Shown here one piece after another: positions 46,124-56,371 of a stretch of DNA of 64,000 nucleotides. The notes under the pieces were generated by a model. The model was not told where the DNA came from. It ran no database searches and was given only the letters and a program-made list of their open reading frames with translations. Made by a program: the position numbers and the translations under genes. Origin of the DNA: Rubritepida flocculans DSM 14296 (GTDB taxonomy: Bacteria > Pseudomonadota > Alphaproteobacteria > Acetobacterales > Acetobacteraceae); contig NZ_AUDH01000004.1 of NCBI RefSeq assembly GCF_000425365.1, positions 1 through 64,000 of the forward strand. Direction: 5' to 3'. Within the stretch, counting starts at the first letter, position 1. Each line of letters begins with the position of its first letter.

Positions 46124-47230
46124 TCAGAACCCGTAGAGGGCGCGCGCATTGCCCCCGAAGATGGCCGCGCGCTTCGCCTCCGGGATGAAGGCGGGCAGGG
46201 CGTGGCGCGGGTCGTCGAAATCCCAATGCGGGTAGTCGCTCGCGTAGAGCACCTTGTCCCAGCCGATCCACTCCAGCGTGTCGAGAAGCTGCTCGGGCCG
46301 CGGCGGCTCCTCGATCGGCTGGGTGGAGACCCAGATGTGCTCGCGGATCTGCTCGGAGGGCGCGCGGCGGATGTGCGGGATTTCGTCGCGCAGCGTGGGC
46401 CAGTGGGCGTCGAGCCGCCAGGCGAGGCTCGGCAGCCAGGCGAAGCCGCACTCGATCAGCACGATGCGCAGGCTGCGGAACCGCTCGAACACGCCCTCGA
46501 TCACCAGCGAGTTGACGAGGGACTGGCAGGAGGTGGCGTGCTCGCTCACCTCCTCGATGTAGAAGGAGGGCCAGCCGCCATTGGTCATCGGCCAGCCGGA
46601 ATAGCCGAAGGCGTGGATGCCGATGGGCAGCCCCGCCTCGCAGGCGGCCTCGAAGATCGGCCAGTATTTCGGGTTGCCGAGCGGGTGCGAGGTGCGGCTC
46701 ATCAGCAGCACCTGGCAGAAGCGCGGATCGCCCGCGCGCTTGCGGATTTCGGCCGCACTCGCCGCCGCGTCCTCGTAGGGCACGACGACGCTCGCGCGCA
46801 GGCGCGGATCGCGCGCGACCCAGTGCGCCAACTGCCACTCGTTCACCGCATGCGCCATCGCGGCGGAGAAGGGGTTGTTGATGTCCCCCTGGCCCGAGGG
46901 CTGCAGCGGGTTCAGCACGCCCACGTCGATGCCGTGAAAGTCGAGGTGCTGGGCGGCCATGAAGCCGAGGTCGGAGGCGGGCGCGCCGCCATCGGGCGTC
47001 CAGGCGTCGCGGCGCGAGGCGAGCGGCTGGGACTTGAAATAGGGCGTGCCCTTCACGAAGCCGTGCCGCGGCCGGTTGCCATAAGTGTGGAGCCGGTGGC
47101 GCATCTCGGCCGAGAGCCAGGGGTCGTAGTCGTGCAGCGAGCGCGGGCGGGGGTGGATGTCCACGTCCACGAGGCCCTGCGTCGCCGCGAGCGGGCGGCC
47201 GGGGGCGGGGTGCGGGCGATGCACGTTCAT
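46124..47230 (-). CDS. Amidohydrolase-2 (ACMSD-like) family protein
   Basis: A 368-residue TIM-barrel metallohydrolase: metal strand VDVDIHPRP, His in PIGIHAFG, and Asp in YASDYPHWDFDDP. Family members decarboxylate or hydrolyse aromatic-derived acids (2-amino-3-carboxymuconate semialdehyde, o-pyrocatechuate). It overlaps its paralogue upstream by four bases and is one base from the Rieske gene, so the three act as a unit, probably on an aromatic or related ring compound. Confidence 0.85.
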   Translation of the reverse strand: MNVHRPHPAPGRPLAATQGLVDVDIHPRPRSLHDYDPWLSAEMRHRLHTYGNRPRHGFVKGTPYFKSQPLASRRDAWTPDGGAPASDLGFMAAQHLDFHGIDVGVLNPLQPSGQGDINNPFSAAMAHAVNEWQLAHWVARDPRLRASVVVPYEDAAASAAEIRKRAGDPRFCQVLLMSRTSHPLGNPKYWPIFEAACEAGLPIGIHAFGYSGWPMTNGGWPSFYIEEVSEHATSCQSLVNSLVIEGVFERFRSLRIVLIECGFAWLPSLAWRLDAHWPTLRDEIPHIRRAPSEQIREHIWVSTQPIEEPPRPEQLLDTLEWIGWDKVLYASDYPHWDFDDPRHALPAFIPEAKRAAIFGGNARALYGF

Positions 47231-48303
47231 GGCGTCACCTCCAGGGCCAGGCGCTCATACGCCGAAAGCGCGTTCTCCACGCAGATCTTCCGCGCGAGCG
47301 CGGGGCCGATGCCGGGCGGCAGGGCGGGCGGGCCGTCGAACTGCCAGTGCGGCCAGTCGGAGGACCAGAGCAGCAATTCCTCCGAGCCCAGATGCTCCAT
47401 CACGCGCTGCACCACCGCCGCATCCGGCGGCGCGTCGAAGGGGGTGAGGGAGAGGCGCACATGCTCGCGCACGATCTCGATGGGCGAGCGGTCGAGCCAG
47501 GGGACCTCGAAGCGCACGCCCTTCCAGGTCTTGGCGAGGCGCCAGAGGAAGGCGGGCAGCCAGGTGACGCCGCTCTCCAGCAGCACCACGCGCAGCCCGG
47601 GCACCTTCTGGAAGGCGCCCTCGGTGATGAGCGAGGCGAGGGTGGACTGGAAGCCCTGCTGGTTCGCCGCGTAGTCCTCCGCGTACCAGGAGGTCCAACC
47701 CAGCGAGGTGGTCGGGTTGCGCCAGGCGCTGCCGGCATGGATGGCGAGCGGCAGGCGGTGGCGCGCCAGCGCCTCGAAGACCGGCCAGTTGTGCCGCCGC
47801 CCGAGCGGCGTCTCGCCCATCACCAGCACCATGGCCTGCACGAAGCGGCTGTCGGGCGCGAGGCGCTCGATCTCGGCCACCGCGTGCTCGGGGTTGAACA
47901 TGGGCAGGATGATGCTGCCGGCGAGGCGCGGGTCCTTGTCAAGGAACTCCGTGCGCGTCCAGTCGTTCAGCGCGGCGGTGAAGGCGGCCGCCATGTCCTC
48001 GCTGAAGAGGAGCTGCACGCCGTAGAGCGGTGTCACGATCCCGCGCGCGAGGCCCCAGGGGTCGAGCACCTGGTCGCGGAGCTGCGCGAGGGTGGCGGCG
48101 GGCGGCGCGCCATCGGCCGGGCGCCAGTCGGCGCGCACGGTCTTGGGGGCGCGGGGCGGGTAGGAGTGCGTCTCGAAGCCCTCCAGCCCGCGCGCGGCGA
48201 TCTGGTCGCGCCAGAGCGGCGGCAGATGCGGGGCGAGCGCGGCGAGCGAGGGGACCATCGGGTGCAGGTCCGCATCGATCGCGCCCGGGGGCAGCGGGGT
48301 CAT
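47227..48303 (-). CDS. Second amidohydrolase-2 (ACMSD-like) family protein
   Basis: A 358-residue paralogue of the downstream gene with AIDADLHPMVPSL, PLAIHAG and WSSDWPHWQFDGP as metal-site strands. Two different members in tandem are frequent in catabolic operons where they may form a heteromer or act in sequence. ATG 48303 is preceded by GGAGGGAG on the minus strand. Divergent from the Bug receptor at 48390, a likely supplier of the substrate. Confidence 0.84.
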   Translation of the reverse strand: MTPLPPGAIDADLHPMVPSLAALAPHLPPLWRDQIAARGLEGFETHSYPPRAPKTVRADWRPADGAPPAATLAQLRDQVLDPWGLARGIVTPLYGVQLLFSEDMAAAFTAALNDWTRTEFLDKDPRLAGSIILPMFNPEHAVAEIERLAPDSRFVQAMVLVMGETPLGRRHNWPVFEALARHRLPLAIHAGSAWRNPTTSLGWTSWYAEDYAANQQGFQSTLASLITEGAFQKVPGLRVVLLESGVTWLPAFLWRLAKTWKGVRFEVPWLDRSPIEIVREHVRLSLTPFDAPPDAAVVQRVMEHLGSEELLLWSSDWPHWQFDGPPALPPGIGPALARKICVENALSAYERLALEVTP

Positions 48304-48389
48304 GGCGTTTCTCCCTCCGCCCATCGCACGCCCTCGCGCGCCGCACGTCAACCGGGCATGATGCGGGCAAGACCATCGGAGGAAACGCC

Positions 48390-49355
48390 ATGACCCGCAT
48401 CCCGCGCCGCGCCTTCGGCGCCGGCCTCGCGGCCCTGCCGCTGCCCGCGCTCGCCCAGGCCTGGCAGCCTGGCCGCAACGTCACCATCATCGTGCCCTTC
48501 GCGCCCGGCGGCAGCACCGACGTGGTGACGCGGCTGATGTCCGAGCGCATGGGCCAGGTGCTGGGCCGGCCCGTGCAGGTGGAGAACCGCCCCGGCGGGA
48601 ACACCATCGTCGGCGCCGAGGCGGTGGCCCGCGCCCAGCCCGATGGCCACACGCTGCTCATGGCGGCCGGCACCACGCTGACGGTGAACCCGGTGATCCA
48701 CCGCAACCTCTCCTACCGGATCGAGGATTTCGCGCCCGTCACCCTGGTCTCGACCTTCCCCTTCGCGGTGATCGCGCGCAATGACGGCCCGCGCGACATC
48801 GCGGAGCTGGTGGCCGCGGCCCGCGCCCGGCCCGGGCGCATCACCTACGGCACCAACGGCCCCACCACCCTGACCAACGTGGCGATGCTGATGGTGCTGG
48901 AGCGCCTGGGCATCACCATGCAGGACGTGACCTATCGCGGCGACGCCGCCCAGCTCAACGACTTCCTGGCCGGCACGCTGGACACGCTGGTGGTGGCGGG
49001 CAGCACCGCGCTGCCCGTGCACCGCAACGGCCAGGGCCGCATCCTGGGCTGGACCAGCGCCGAGCGCGTGCCCTCCACCCCCGATGTGCCCACCTTCGCC
49101 GAGCGCGCCGCCCCGGGCCTGGTGGCCGAGAGCTGGTTCGGCCTGCTCGCTCCCGCCCGCACCCCGCCGGCCGCGGTGCGCGCGCTCCACGCCGCCGCGG
49201 TGGAGGCGCTGGGCGAGCCGCGGGTGCGCGAGCGGCTGACCAACGAGGCGCAGTTCCTCAAGGCCAGCACCCCGGAGGCCTTCGCCGATTTCCTGCAGGA
49301 GCAAATCCGCATCTGGCGGCCGGTGCTGAGCCGGCTCGAGGTGCCGCTGAACTGA
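48390..49355 (+). CDS. Bug/TctC-family solute-binding protein (orphan 2)
   Basis: A 321-residue periplasmic receptor with a Tat-like start (RIPRRAFGAGLAALPLPALAQ) and Bug motifs NVTIIVPFAPGGSTDVVTR, VENRPGGNTIVG, VTYRGDAAQLNDFLAG. It is transcribed away from the amidohydrolase/Rieske operon and probably captures its substrate. GGAGGA precedes ATG 48390. Its stop codon TGA (49353-49355) is also the left target duplication of a MITE. Confidence 0.9.
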   Translation: MTRIPRRAFGAGLAALPLPALAQAWQPGRNVTIIVPFAPGGSTDVVTRLMSERMGQVLGRPVQVENRPGGNTIVGAEAVARAQPDGHTLLMAAGTTLTVNPVIHRNLSYRIEDFAPVTLVSTFPFAVIARNDGPRDIAELVAAARARPGRITYGTNGPTTLTNVAMLMVLERLGITMQDVTYRGDAAQLNDFLAGTLDTLVVAGSTALPVHRNGQGRILGWTSAERVPSTPDVPTFAERAAPGLVAESWFGLLAPARTPPAAVRALHAAAVEALGEPRVRERLTNEAQFLKASTPEAFADFLQEQIRIWRPVLSRLEVPLN

Positions 49356-49435
49356 GAGACCGTTTGAGAACACTGGCGGGTCGGCCGCGCGGGTCTTTTC
49401 CGCCTCCGCCGCCAGCATTCTCGAACGGTCTCTGA
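49353..49435. mobile_element. 77-bp MITE with TGA target duplication (IS5-like)
   Basis: Terminal inverted repeats of 24 bases, beginning GAGACCGTTTGAGAA (49356) and ending TTCTCGAACGGTCTC (49432), match at 21 of 24 positions and enclose 29 bases. TGA stands directly outside both ends (49353-49355 and 49433-49435), a TNA duplication as made by IS427/IS1031-type IS5 elements. The left TGA is also the stop codon of the Bug gene. There is no coding capacity, so a transposase elsewhere in the genome would be needed to move it. Confidence 0.85.
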
Positions 49436-49490
49436 TGCGGGGCCGGGCGGCGCGCTGGACAAGCCCCGCGCGCCGCCCGACAAGGCGCGC

Positions 49491-51701
<2,211 letters not shown>

Positions 51702-51707
51702 CCACGC

Positions 51708-51947
51708 ATGCCGATGCAGCCGGCCGAGATCGAGGCGCTCATCAAATCCGCCCTGCCCGATGCCGAGGTCACCATCGAGGACCTGGCCGGCGACGGGGAC
51801 CACTATGCCGCCAAGGTGGTGAGCGAGGCCTTCCGCGGCCTCTCCCGCGTCAAGCAGCACCAGCTCGTCTATGCCGCCCTGCAGGGGCGGATGGGCGGGG
51901 CCCTGCACGCCCTCGCGCTGCAGACCAGCGCGCCCGGCCAACCCTAA
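51708..51947 (+). CDS. BolA/IbaG-family protein
   Basis: A 79-residue BolA-fold protein ([47 protein letters not shown]) with His47-type C-terminal histidine in HQLVYAAL as the likely Fe-S ligand. It forms [2Fe-2S] complexes with the monothiol glutaredoxin encoded 20 bases downstream, acting in iron-sulfur trafficking. Confidence 0.92.
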   Translation: MPMQPAEIEALIKSALPDAEVTIEDLAGDGDHYAAKVVSEAFRGLSRVKQHQLVYAALQGRMGGALHALALQTSAPGQP

Positions 51948-51967
51948 CCCGCACAGGAAGCGAACGC

Positions 51968-52303
51968 ATGAGCGACGTCGTCGAGCGCATCGAGGCCGAC
52001 ATCAAGAACAACCCGGTGGTGCTCTACATGAAGGGGACGCCGGTCTTCCCCCAATGCGGCTTCTCGGCCCGGGTCGTGCAGATCCTCAGCCACCTCGGCG
52101 TGCCCTTCAAAGGCGTGAACGTGCTGGAGGACATGGAAATCCGCGAGGGGATCAAGGCCTACACCAACTGGCCGACCATCCCGCAGCTCTACGTCCAGGG
52201 CGAGTTCGTGGGCGGCTGCGACATCGTGATGGAGATGTTCCAGTCGGGCGAGCTGCAGGGGATGCTGAAGGAGAAGGGCATCCCGATGAAGGAGCAGGCC
52301 TGA
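51968..52303 (+). CDS. grxD: Monothiol glutaredoxin Grx4 (CGFS type)
   Basis: A 111-residue monothiol glutaredoxin with the CGFS site at Cys30 ([10 protein letters not shown]) and the conserved [19 protein letters not shown]. It carries a [2Fe-2S] cluster, pairs with the neighbouring BolA and distributes clusters. Third gene of the purL-bolA-grxD group. Confidence 0.96.
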   Translation: MSDVVERIEADIKNNPVVLYMKGTPVFPQCGFSARVVQILSHLGVPFKGVNVLEDMEIREGIKAYTNWPTIPQLYVQGEFVGGCDIVMEMFQSGELQGMLKEKGIPMKEQA

Positions 52304-52340
52304 CAAGGGCCGCGCCCGGCCCTCGCGCCGGGCCTTCCTT

Positions 52341-53261
52341 CTACCGCAGTTGCGGCGCGGCGAGCGCGCCGCGCAGCAGAACCACATCGTCCAGGATGTC
52401 GCGGAACTCGATGCCCTGGATGGGCGTGAGCGGCCGGCAGCGCAGCAGACGGTGGCTGCCGATGGCTTGGGCCAGCTCCATCTCGGGGAAAGGCCCCTCC
52501 GGCCTGCCCTCGACCAGCGCCACCGTGACCAGCGTGGCCCCCCGGGCGCTGCGTTCCAGGAACTCGGCGGTCTCGGCGAAGACCTCGGCGGTGTTGTCCT
52601 CCTCCTCGACCACCTGGAGGAGGAGTTTGCCGTGCAGGGCGCGCAGCGCCTCGCGCAGGCGCAGCACGGCGCGCTCCAGCGCGGCGTAGCCCTCGGGCGT
52701 CAGCGGGTCGTGGCGGTGGAAGATCGTCGGGCCGTAGAGCTGCGAGAAGCGCAGGTGGCGGCAGAGATGGCCCGCCGCGCCGGGCGGGCGCTGCTCGGGC
52801 GGGATCTCCTCATGCTCGTGCGGGGCCATGAGCAGGGCGAAATCGTCCACCAGGCAGTCGCGCACCGCCTCGGCCGGAATGGTCATCCAGTCGAAGGGGG
52901 CGGCCCAGCGCCGCAGCCCGCCGCGCCGCAGCGCCCCCGCCGCCACCGGCAGGCAGCCCAGCCCGATCACCGAGAGGGCGGCGGGCCGGGCGTTGAGCGC
53001 CGGGGCCATCACCGGCTGCAGCGGCGCGCCCGCGGCCCCGGCGATGCCCAGGCGGTTGCGCGCCTCCTCGCTGCCGAGGATGATCTTCATGAAATCGCCC
53101 GTCACCTCGGGCAGGTTCTTCTTGCGCAGCCGCGTGCGCAGCTCGTTCACGAAGGCGGTGAGCCAGGTGGGGTCCACCTCGCGGTCCAGGATCGAGGTGT
53201 GGGCGCCGCGGACGATGGCTTCGAGGGCCTCCTGCAAGGGGAGGGGATCGGGCGCGGGCAT
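52341..53261 (-). CDS. DUF1796-like putative papain-fold cysteine peptidase
   Basis: A 306-residue protein. An N-terminal helical part (1-90) is followed by VIGLGCLPVAAGALRRGGLRRWAAPFDWMTIPAEAV and a DFALL segment, the pattern of the DUF1796 family (putative papain-like peptidase: Cys before a helix, then PFDW). A later HRHDPLTP and LLLQVVEEED may complete the site. No signal peptide. It converges with grxD and its role is unknown. Confidence 0.65.
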   Translation of the reverse strand: MPAPDPLPLQEALEAIVRGAHTSILDREVDPTWLTAFVNELRTRLRKKNLPEVTGDFMKIILGSEEARNRLGIAGAAGAPLQPVMAPALNARPAALSVIGLGCLPVAAGALRRGGLRRWAAPFDWMTIPAEAVRDCLVDDFALLMAPHEHEEIPPEQRPPGAAGHLCRHLRFSQLYGPTIFHRHDPLTPEGYAALERAVLRLREALRALHGKLLLQVVEEEDNTAEVFAETAEFLERSARGATLVTVALVEGRPEGPFPEMELAQAIGSHRLLRCRPLTPIQGIEFRDILDDVVLLRGALAAPQLR

Positions 53262-53332
53262 GGCGTCCTTCTCGCCGCTTCGCCGCGGCGCGTCAACGTG
53301 GACGGCGCGGCGGGGTGCGGCGGGAGGGCGTG

Positions 53333-53367
53333 AAAAAAGGCCGCGAAACCCGAGGTTTCGCGGCCTT
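53333..53367 (-). terminator. Rho-independent terminator of rpsD
   Basis: Read on the minus strand, AAGGCCGCGAAAC pairs with GTTTCGCGGCCTT (53337-53349/53355-53367) around a five-base loop and continues into TTTTTT (53333-53338). It lies 28 bases after the rpsD stop codon. This is the clearest intrinsic terminator in the window. Confidence 0.95.
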
Positions 53368-53394
53368 CTCGTGCGGGGCGGGATCGCCCCCGGG

Positions 53395-54036
53395 TCAGCG
53401 CGAGTAGAACTCCACCACCAGGTTGGGCTCCATCTGCACCGGATAGGGCACGTCGCTGAACTTGGGGGCGCGCAGGAAGCGGCCCTTCATGGCGCGATGG
53501 TCCACCTCCAGGTATTCGGGCACGTCGCGCCCGGCCTCCTGCGCGGCGTCCAGCACCATGGTGAGCTGCTTGGACTTCTCCTTCACCTCGATCTCGTCAT
53601 TGTCGCGCACGAGGTAGGAGGGGATGTTCACGCGCTTGCCGTTCACCAGCACATGGCCGTGGTTCACGAACTGCCGGGCGGCGAAGGGCGTCACCGCGAA
53701 CTTCATGCGATAGACGATGGTGTCCAGCCGGCGCTCGAGCAGCTCGATCAGGTTCTCGGAAGTGTCGCCCTTCCGGCGCACCGCCTCCTCGTAGTACTTG
53801 CGGAACTGCTTCTCGCCGATGTTCCCATAATAGCCCTTCAGCTTCTGCTTCGCCATGAGCTGAACGCCGAAGTCCGTGGGCTTCTGCTTGCGGCGCTGGC
53901 CGTGCTGGCCGGGGCCATAGGTGCGCGCGCCCTGCTCGCCCTTGCGGGGCTTGGCGACCGGGGACTTGGCGCGGCCCCAGAGGTTCTCGCCGAGGCGGCG
54001 GTTGATCTTGTACTTGCTGGCAAGGCGCTTGGTCAT
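53395..54036 (-). CDS. rpsD: 30S ribosomal protein S4
   Basis: A 213-residue S4 ([29 protein letters not shown]) that binds 16S rRNA and nucleates 30S assembly. The C-terminal S4 RNA-binding motif ([36 protein letters not shown]) is complete. Compared with the usual 205 residues there is a short insertion (about 31-39, PRKGEQGAR). Single-gene transcript with its own terminator. Confidence 0.96.
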   Translation of the reverse strand: MTKRLASKYKINRRLGENLWGRAKSPVAKPRKGEQGARTYGPGQHGQRRKQKPTDFGVQLMAKQKLKGYYGNIGEKQFRKYYEEAVRRKGDTSENLIELLERRLDTIVYRMKFAVTPFAARQFVNHGHVLVNGKRVNIPSYLVRDNDEIEVKEKSKQLTMVLDAAQEAGRDVPEYLEVDHRAMKGRFLRAPKFSDVPYPVQMEPNLVVEFYSR

Positions 54037-54263
54037 GCGCGGCGCATCCCGACCCCCTTCGCGGGGCCGGCCTTCTCTCTTCGCGGCGCGGCGCGGGGCC
54101 GGCAACCGCATGGGTTGTCCCGGTAGGCCCCGGGCCCTGCGGCCGGGGCGGGCGCGCGCCAGGGCCCGTGCGGGCCGGCGCGTCCTCGTTCCCAGGAATG
54201 GGCGGGGGATAGGGCGGGGCGCGGCCCTTGTCAAACCGGGGCCGCGCCGCCTACTCCCCGGCC

Positions 54264-54467
54264 ATGGTGACGCGCGCGGAGATTCTGGTTCTGGGCCTCA
54301 CGGCCGGGGTGATCGGCTGCCTGGTGGGGGGCATGCTGTTCGGCATCGGCATGGGGCTCGTGGTGCAGGGCGCGCATATCGGCTGGCTGATGGTGCTGCC
54401 CTCGGCCCCGGTGGCGGGCGGCATCGGCTATCTGCTGGCGCGGCGGCTGGCGCGCAGGCTGGGCTGA
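54264..54467 (+). CDS. Small two-helix membrane protein
   Basis: A 67-residue hydrophobic protein with two glycine-rich transmembrane helices (about 8-30 and 40-58) and an Arg-rich tail (RRLARRLG). ATG 54264 is the first start. No family recognised. It stands between divergent rpsD and the next small membrane gene. Confidence 0.6.
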   Translation: MVTRAEILVLGLTAGVIGCLVGGMLFGIGMGLVVQGAHIGWLMVLPSAPVAGGIGYLLARRLARRLG

Positions 54468-54556
54468 GCCGGCGGGCGGTTGCGCCCCCGCACGTTCATC
54501 TTTTCTCAAGCCTTCTCCGTGCAGACTGAGGCACGCCACGGAGAGAGGCGCCCCCC

Positions 54557-54754
54557 ATGCCCTTCGACGGTTCGGCCCGTTCCCCCCAGGGCCCGCACCC
54601 CGACCGCCGCCCGCCGCCGGTCGAAACCTGGACGCCGCGCGCCTTCAGCGCGCCCATCCTGGCCCCGTCGGCGGAATGGGGGCGTTTCCTGGTGGCGTTC
54701 GGCGCCGGGCTCGTGCTGTTCGGCGTGGTCGCGTTGATCCTGCTGCAATTCTGA
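54557..54754 (+). CDS. Small single-helix membrane protein
   Basis: A 65-residue protein with a Pro-rich cytoplasmic half and one C-terminal membrane helix (about 42-64, WGRFLVAFGAGLVLFGVVALILLQF). GGAGAG precedes the ATG. No family recognised. Confidence 0.6.
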   Translation: MPFDGSARSPQGPHPDRRPPPVETWTPRAFSAPILAPSAEWGRFLVAFGAGLVLFGVVALILLQF

Positions 54755-54809
54755 TCCGCGGCCGGGCAGGGCCTTGACGGGGGCTGCGGGGCCTCCCTCC
54801 TATGCGTCC

Positions 54810-55067
54810 ATGGCCCGGGTCGAGATCTACACCACCGTCTTCTGCCCCTATTGCGAGCGCGCCAAGGCGCTGCTGGACCGCAAGGGCGTGGCCTATGTCG
54901 AGCACGACGCGCCGCATGGCAGCGCCGCGCGGCGCGAGGCCATCGCCCGCTCGGGCGGGCGCAGCACCGTGCCGCAGATCTTCATCGACGGGCGGGCGAT
55001 CGGCGGCTCGGACGATCTTCTGGCGCTGGAGCGGGCCGGAAAACTCGACGCCCTGCTCGCCGGCTGA
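54810..55067 (+). CDS. grxC: Glutaredoxin GrxC (dithiol)
   Basis: An 85-residue dithiol glutaredoxin with CPYC at Cys12-Cys15 and the TVPQIFIDGRAIGGSDDLLAL glutathione site. It reduces disulfides using glutathione. The CIRCE-like site follows 48 bases after the stop, and the DUF1178 gene, which often accompanies grxC in alphaproteobacteria, lies beyond it. Confidence 0.95.
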   Translation: MARVEIYTTVFCPYCERAKALLDRKGVAYVEHDAPHGSAARREAIARSGGRSTVPQIFIDGRAIGGSDDLLALERAGKLDALLAG

Positions 55068-55115
55068 TCCGCCCGGCGAAACCGCCGGACGCGTCAGGCA
55101 GGCGTCGCGCGGGGC

Positions 55116-55142
55116 TTGGCACTCGCAAGGGGCGAGTGCCAG
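55116..55142. promoter_or_regulatory. CIRCE-like operator (HrcA-type inverted repeat)
   Basis: TTGGCACTC (55116-55124), nine bases, then GAGTGCCAG (55134-55142): the arm length, 9-base spacing and core GCACTC/GAGTGC are those of the CIRCE element bound by the heat-shock repressor HrcA, with one arm mismatch. An ACTATATC stretch at 55143-55150 may be a promoter -10. It lies upstream of the DUF1178 gene; no groES, groEL, dnaK or hrcA is in the window. Confidence 0.7.
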
Positions 55143-55204
55143 ACTATATCTCCTGCAGATGACAGCGCCGGGGCCGCAGGGGCTGCCGGCCCAGGTTGAC
55201 CGGG

Positions 55205-55672
55205 ATGATCCGCTTCTCGCTGCGTTGCGACAACGGCCACGAATTCGAGAGTTGGTTCAAGGACGGCGCCGCCTATGACCGCATGGCGGCGGCGGGCCTC
55301 GTCGAGTGCCCCGTCTGCGGCGACACGCGCGTGGCCAAGGCGCTGATGACGCCCGCCATCGCCAAGGTGCGGGGCGCGAAGGGCCGGCCCGAGGCGCCCC
55401 CGCCGGCCGCCGCGGCCACCCCGACCGCCCGCGCGGCCGCCGGCCCGTTGCCCGCCCAGGTTCTCGCCCTTCTCCAGCGCATGCGCGCGGAGATCGAGCG
55501 GTCCTGCGACTATGTGGGCGCCGATTTCGCCGAGGAGGCCCGGCGCATCCATTACGGCGAGGCCGAGGCGCGCGGCATCTATGGCGAGGCCTCCGAGGAG
55601 GAGGCCGAGGCGCTGCGCGAGGAGGGCATCGAGGTCGCCCGCCTGCCCTGGGTGCCGCGCAGCGACGGGTGA
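55205..55672 (+). CDS. DUF1178 family protein
   Basis: A 155-residue protein with a Cys8/His12 and Cys35/Cys38 pair (RCDNGHEFESWF; VECPVCGDTRVAKALM) suggesting a zinc ribbon, a Pro/Ala linker and a helical C-terminal half (MRAEIERSCDYVGADFAEEAR) typical of DUF1178. Function unknown. ATG 55205 is preferred over TTG 55196. A CIRCE-like repeat lies 63 bases upstream, which may place it under heat-shock control. Confidence 0.85.
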   Translation: MIRFSLRCDNGHEFESWFKDGAAYDRMAAAGLVECPVCGDTRVAKALMTPAIAKVRGAKGRPEAPPPAAAATPTARAAAGPLPAQVLALLQRMRAEIERSCDYVGADFAEEARRIHYGEAEARGIYGEASEEEAEALREEGIEVARLPWVPRSDG

Positions 55673-55701
55673 TCCGTCCCGCGCGACCACGGCCCGCGTT
55701 C

Positions 55702-55862
55702 ATACCAGCGGCCGCTTGCTTCGACTCGTGAGCAAGCGGCGCACCGGCTGGCATGCCCTTGCTTCGGCACGCCGCCACCCCACCGGGCCGCAACGCGGCG
55801 CGCCGCGTCGGGGGGTGGCAACCCGGCATGCGCGCGAGGCCCGGCCATGCGGCCGGCCGGAT
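55702..55862 (+). repeat. Palindromic repeat family, copy C
   Basis: The box keeps the left arm ATACCAGCGGCCGC (55702-55715) and an inner hairpin GCTTGCT/AGCAAGC, with a degraded right arm ending GGCTGGCAT (55754). A middle hairpin ACGCGGCG/CGCCGCGT (55793-55808) lies at the same place as in copy A but with different sequence. A GC-rich version of the end palindrome runs to about 55862, where it touches the stop codon of the minus-strand gene. Located between convergent genes. Confidence 0.85.
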
Positions 55863-56284
55863 CAGGGGCAGGAAATCCGCGTCGCTTCCGCGAGGCGCTG
55901 CGGTGTCAGCGGCGGCCGGCCGGGCTGGCGCGGATGGTAGCCGAGCGGCAGCACCATCCGCCCATGGCCGGGCAGCGTCACGCGCTGACCCATGGGCCGG
56001 CCCAGCGCATCGCCCGCCATCATCACGATCAGGTTCTGCGGCGTGCCGCGCGTGTTGCGCAGATGGGCGCTGTAGTGCGAACGACCCTGCGCGCCCGGCG
56101 TGCCCAGCACCACGAAGCGCTCCACCACCACCCGGCCGGCGCAATAGACCTGGGCTTCGGCGCGCGCGTTCGACGGCCATGCGAGGAGGGGAAGCAGCGC
56201 GAGAAGAACGCGGCGAAGGACGGCGCCCGCCCACGCGGGTGGTGGGCACGACAGGGATTGAACCTGTGACCCCCACCGTGTCAA
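55862..56284 (-). CDS. Exported protein of unknown function, start codon uncertain
   Basis: A signal-peptide-like stretch (RRVLLALLPLLAWPSNARA) leads to about 95 residues with two Cys (VYCAGR, RISC at the very end) and no recognised domain. The only in-frame start codon upstream of the signal is TTG 56284, inside the tRNA-Val gene; no ATG or GTG is in frame between tRNA and signal sequence. So either an unusual start is used or the gene is decayed. The stop overlaps repeat copy C. Confidence 0.5.
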   Translation of the reverse strand: MTRWGSQVQSLSCPPPAWAGAVLRRVLLALLPLLAWPSNARAEAQVYCAGRVVVERFVVLGTPGAQGRSHYSAHLRNTRGTPQNLIVMMAGDALGRPMGQRVTLPGHGRMVLPLGYHPRQPGRPPLTPQRLAEATRISCP

Positions 56285-56314
56285 GGTGGTGCTCTCCCGC
56301 TGAGCTACGTGCCC
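56240..56314 (-). tRNA. tRNA-Val (GAC)
   Basis: A 75-base cloverleaf on the minus strand: acceptor GGGCACG/CGTGCCC, D arm GCTC/GAGC, anticodon stem CCACC/GGTGG with loop TTGACAC giving anticodon GAC, T arm ACAGGTTCAATCCCTGT, and an encoded CCA. The gene at 55862 begins inside or just after it. Confidence 0.96.
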
Positions 56315-56371
56315 GTCTGCCGCGCTGTTAGCGTGGCGCGGGGCCCGCCGCAACCCTCCTCGCCCCGGCCC

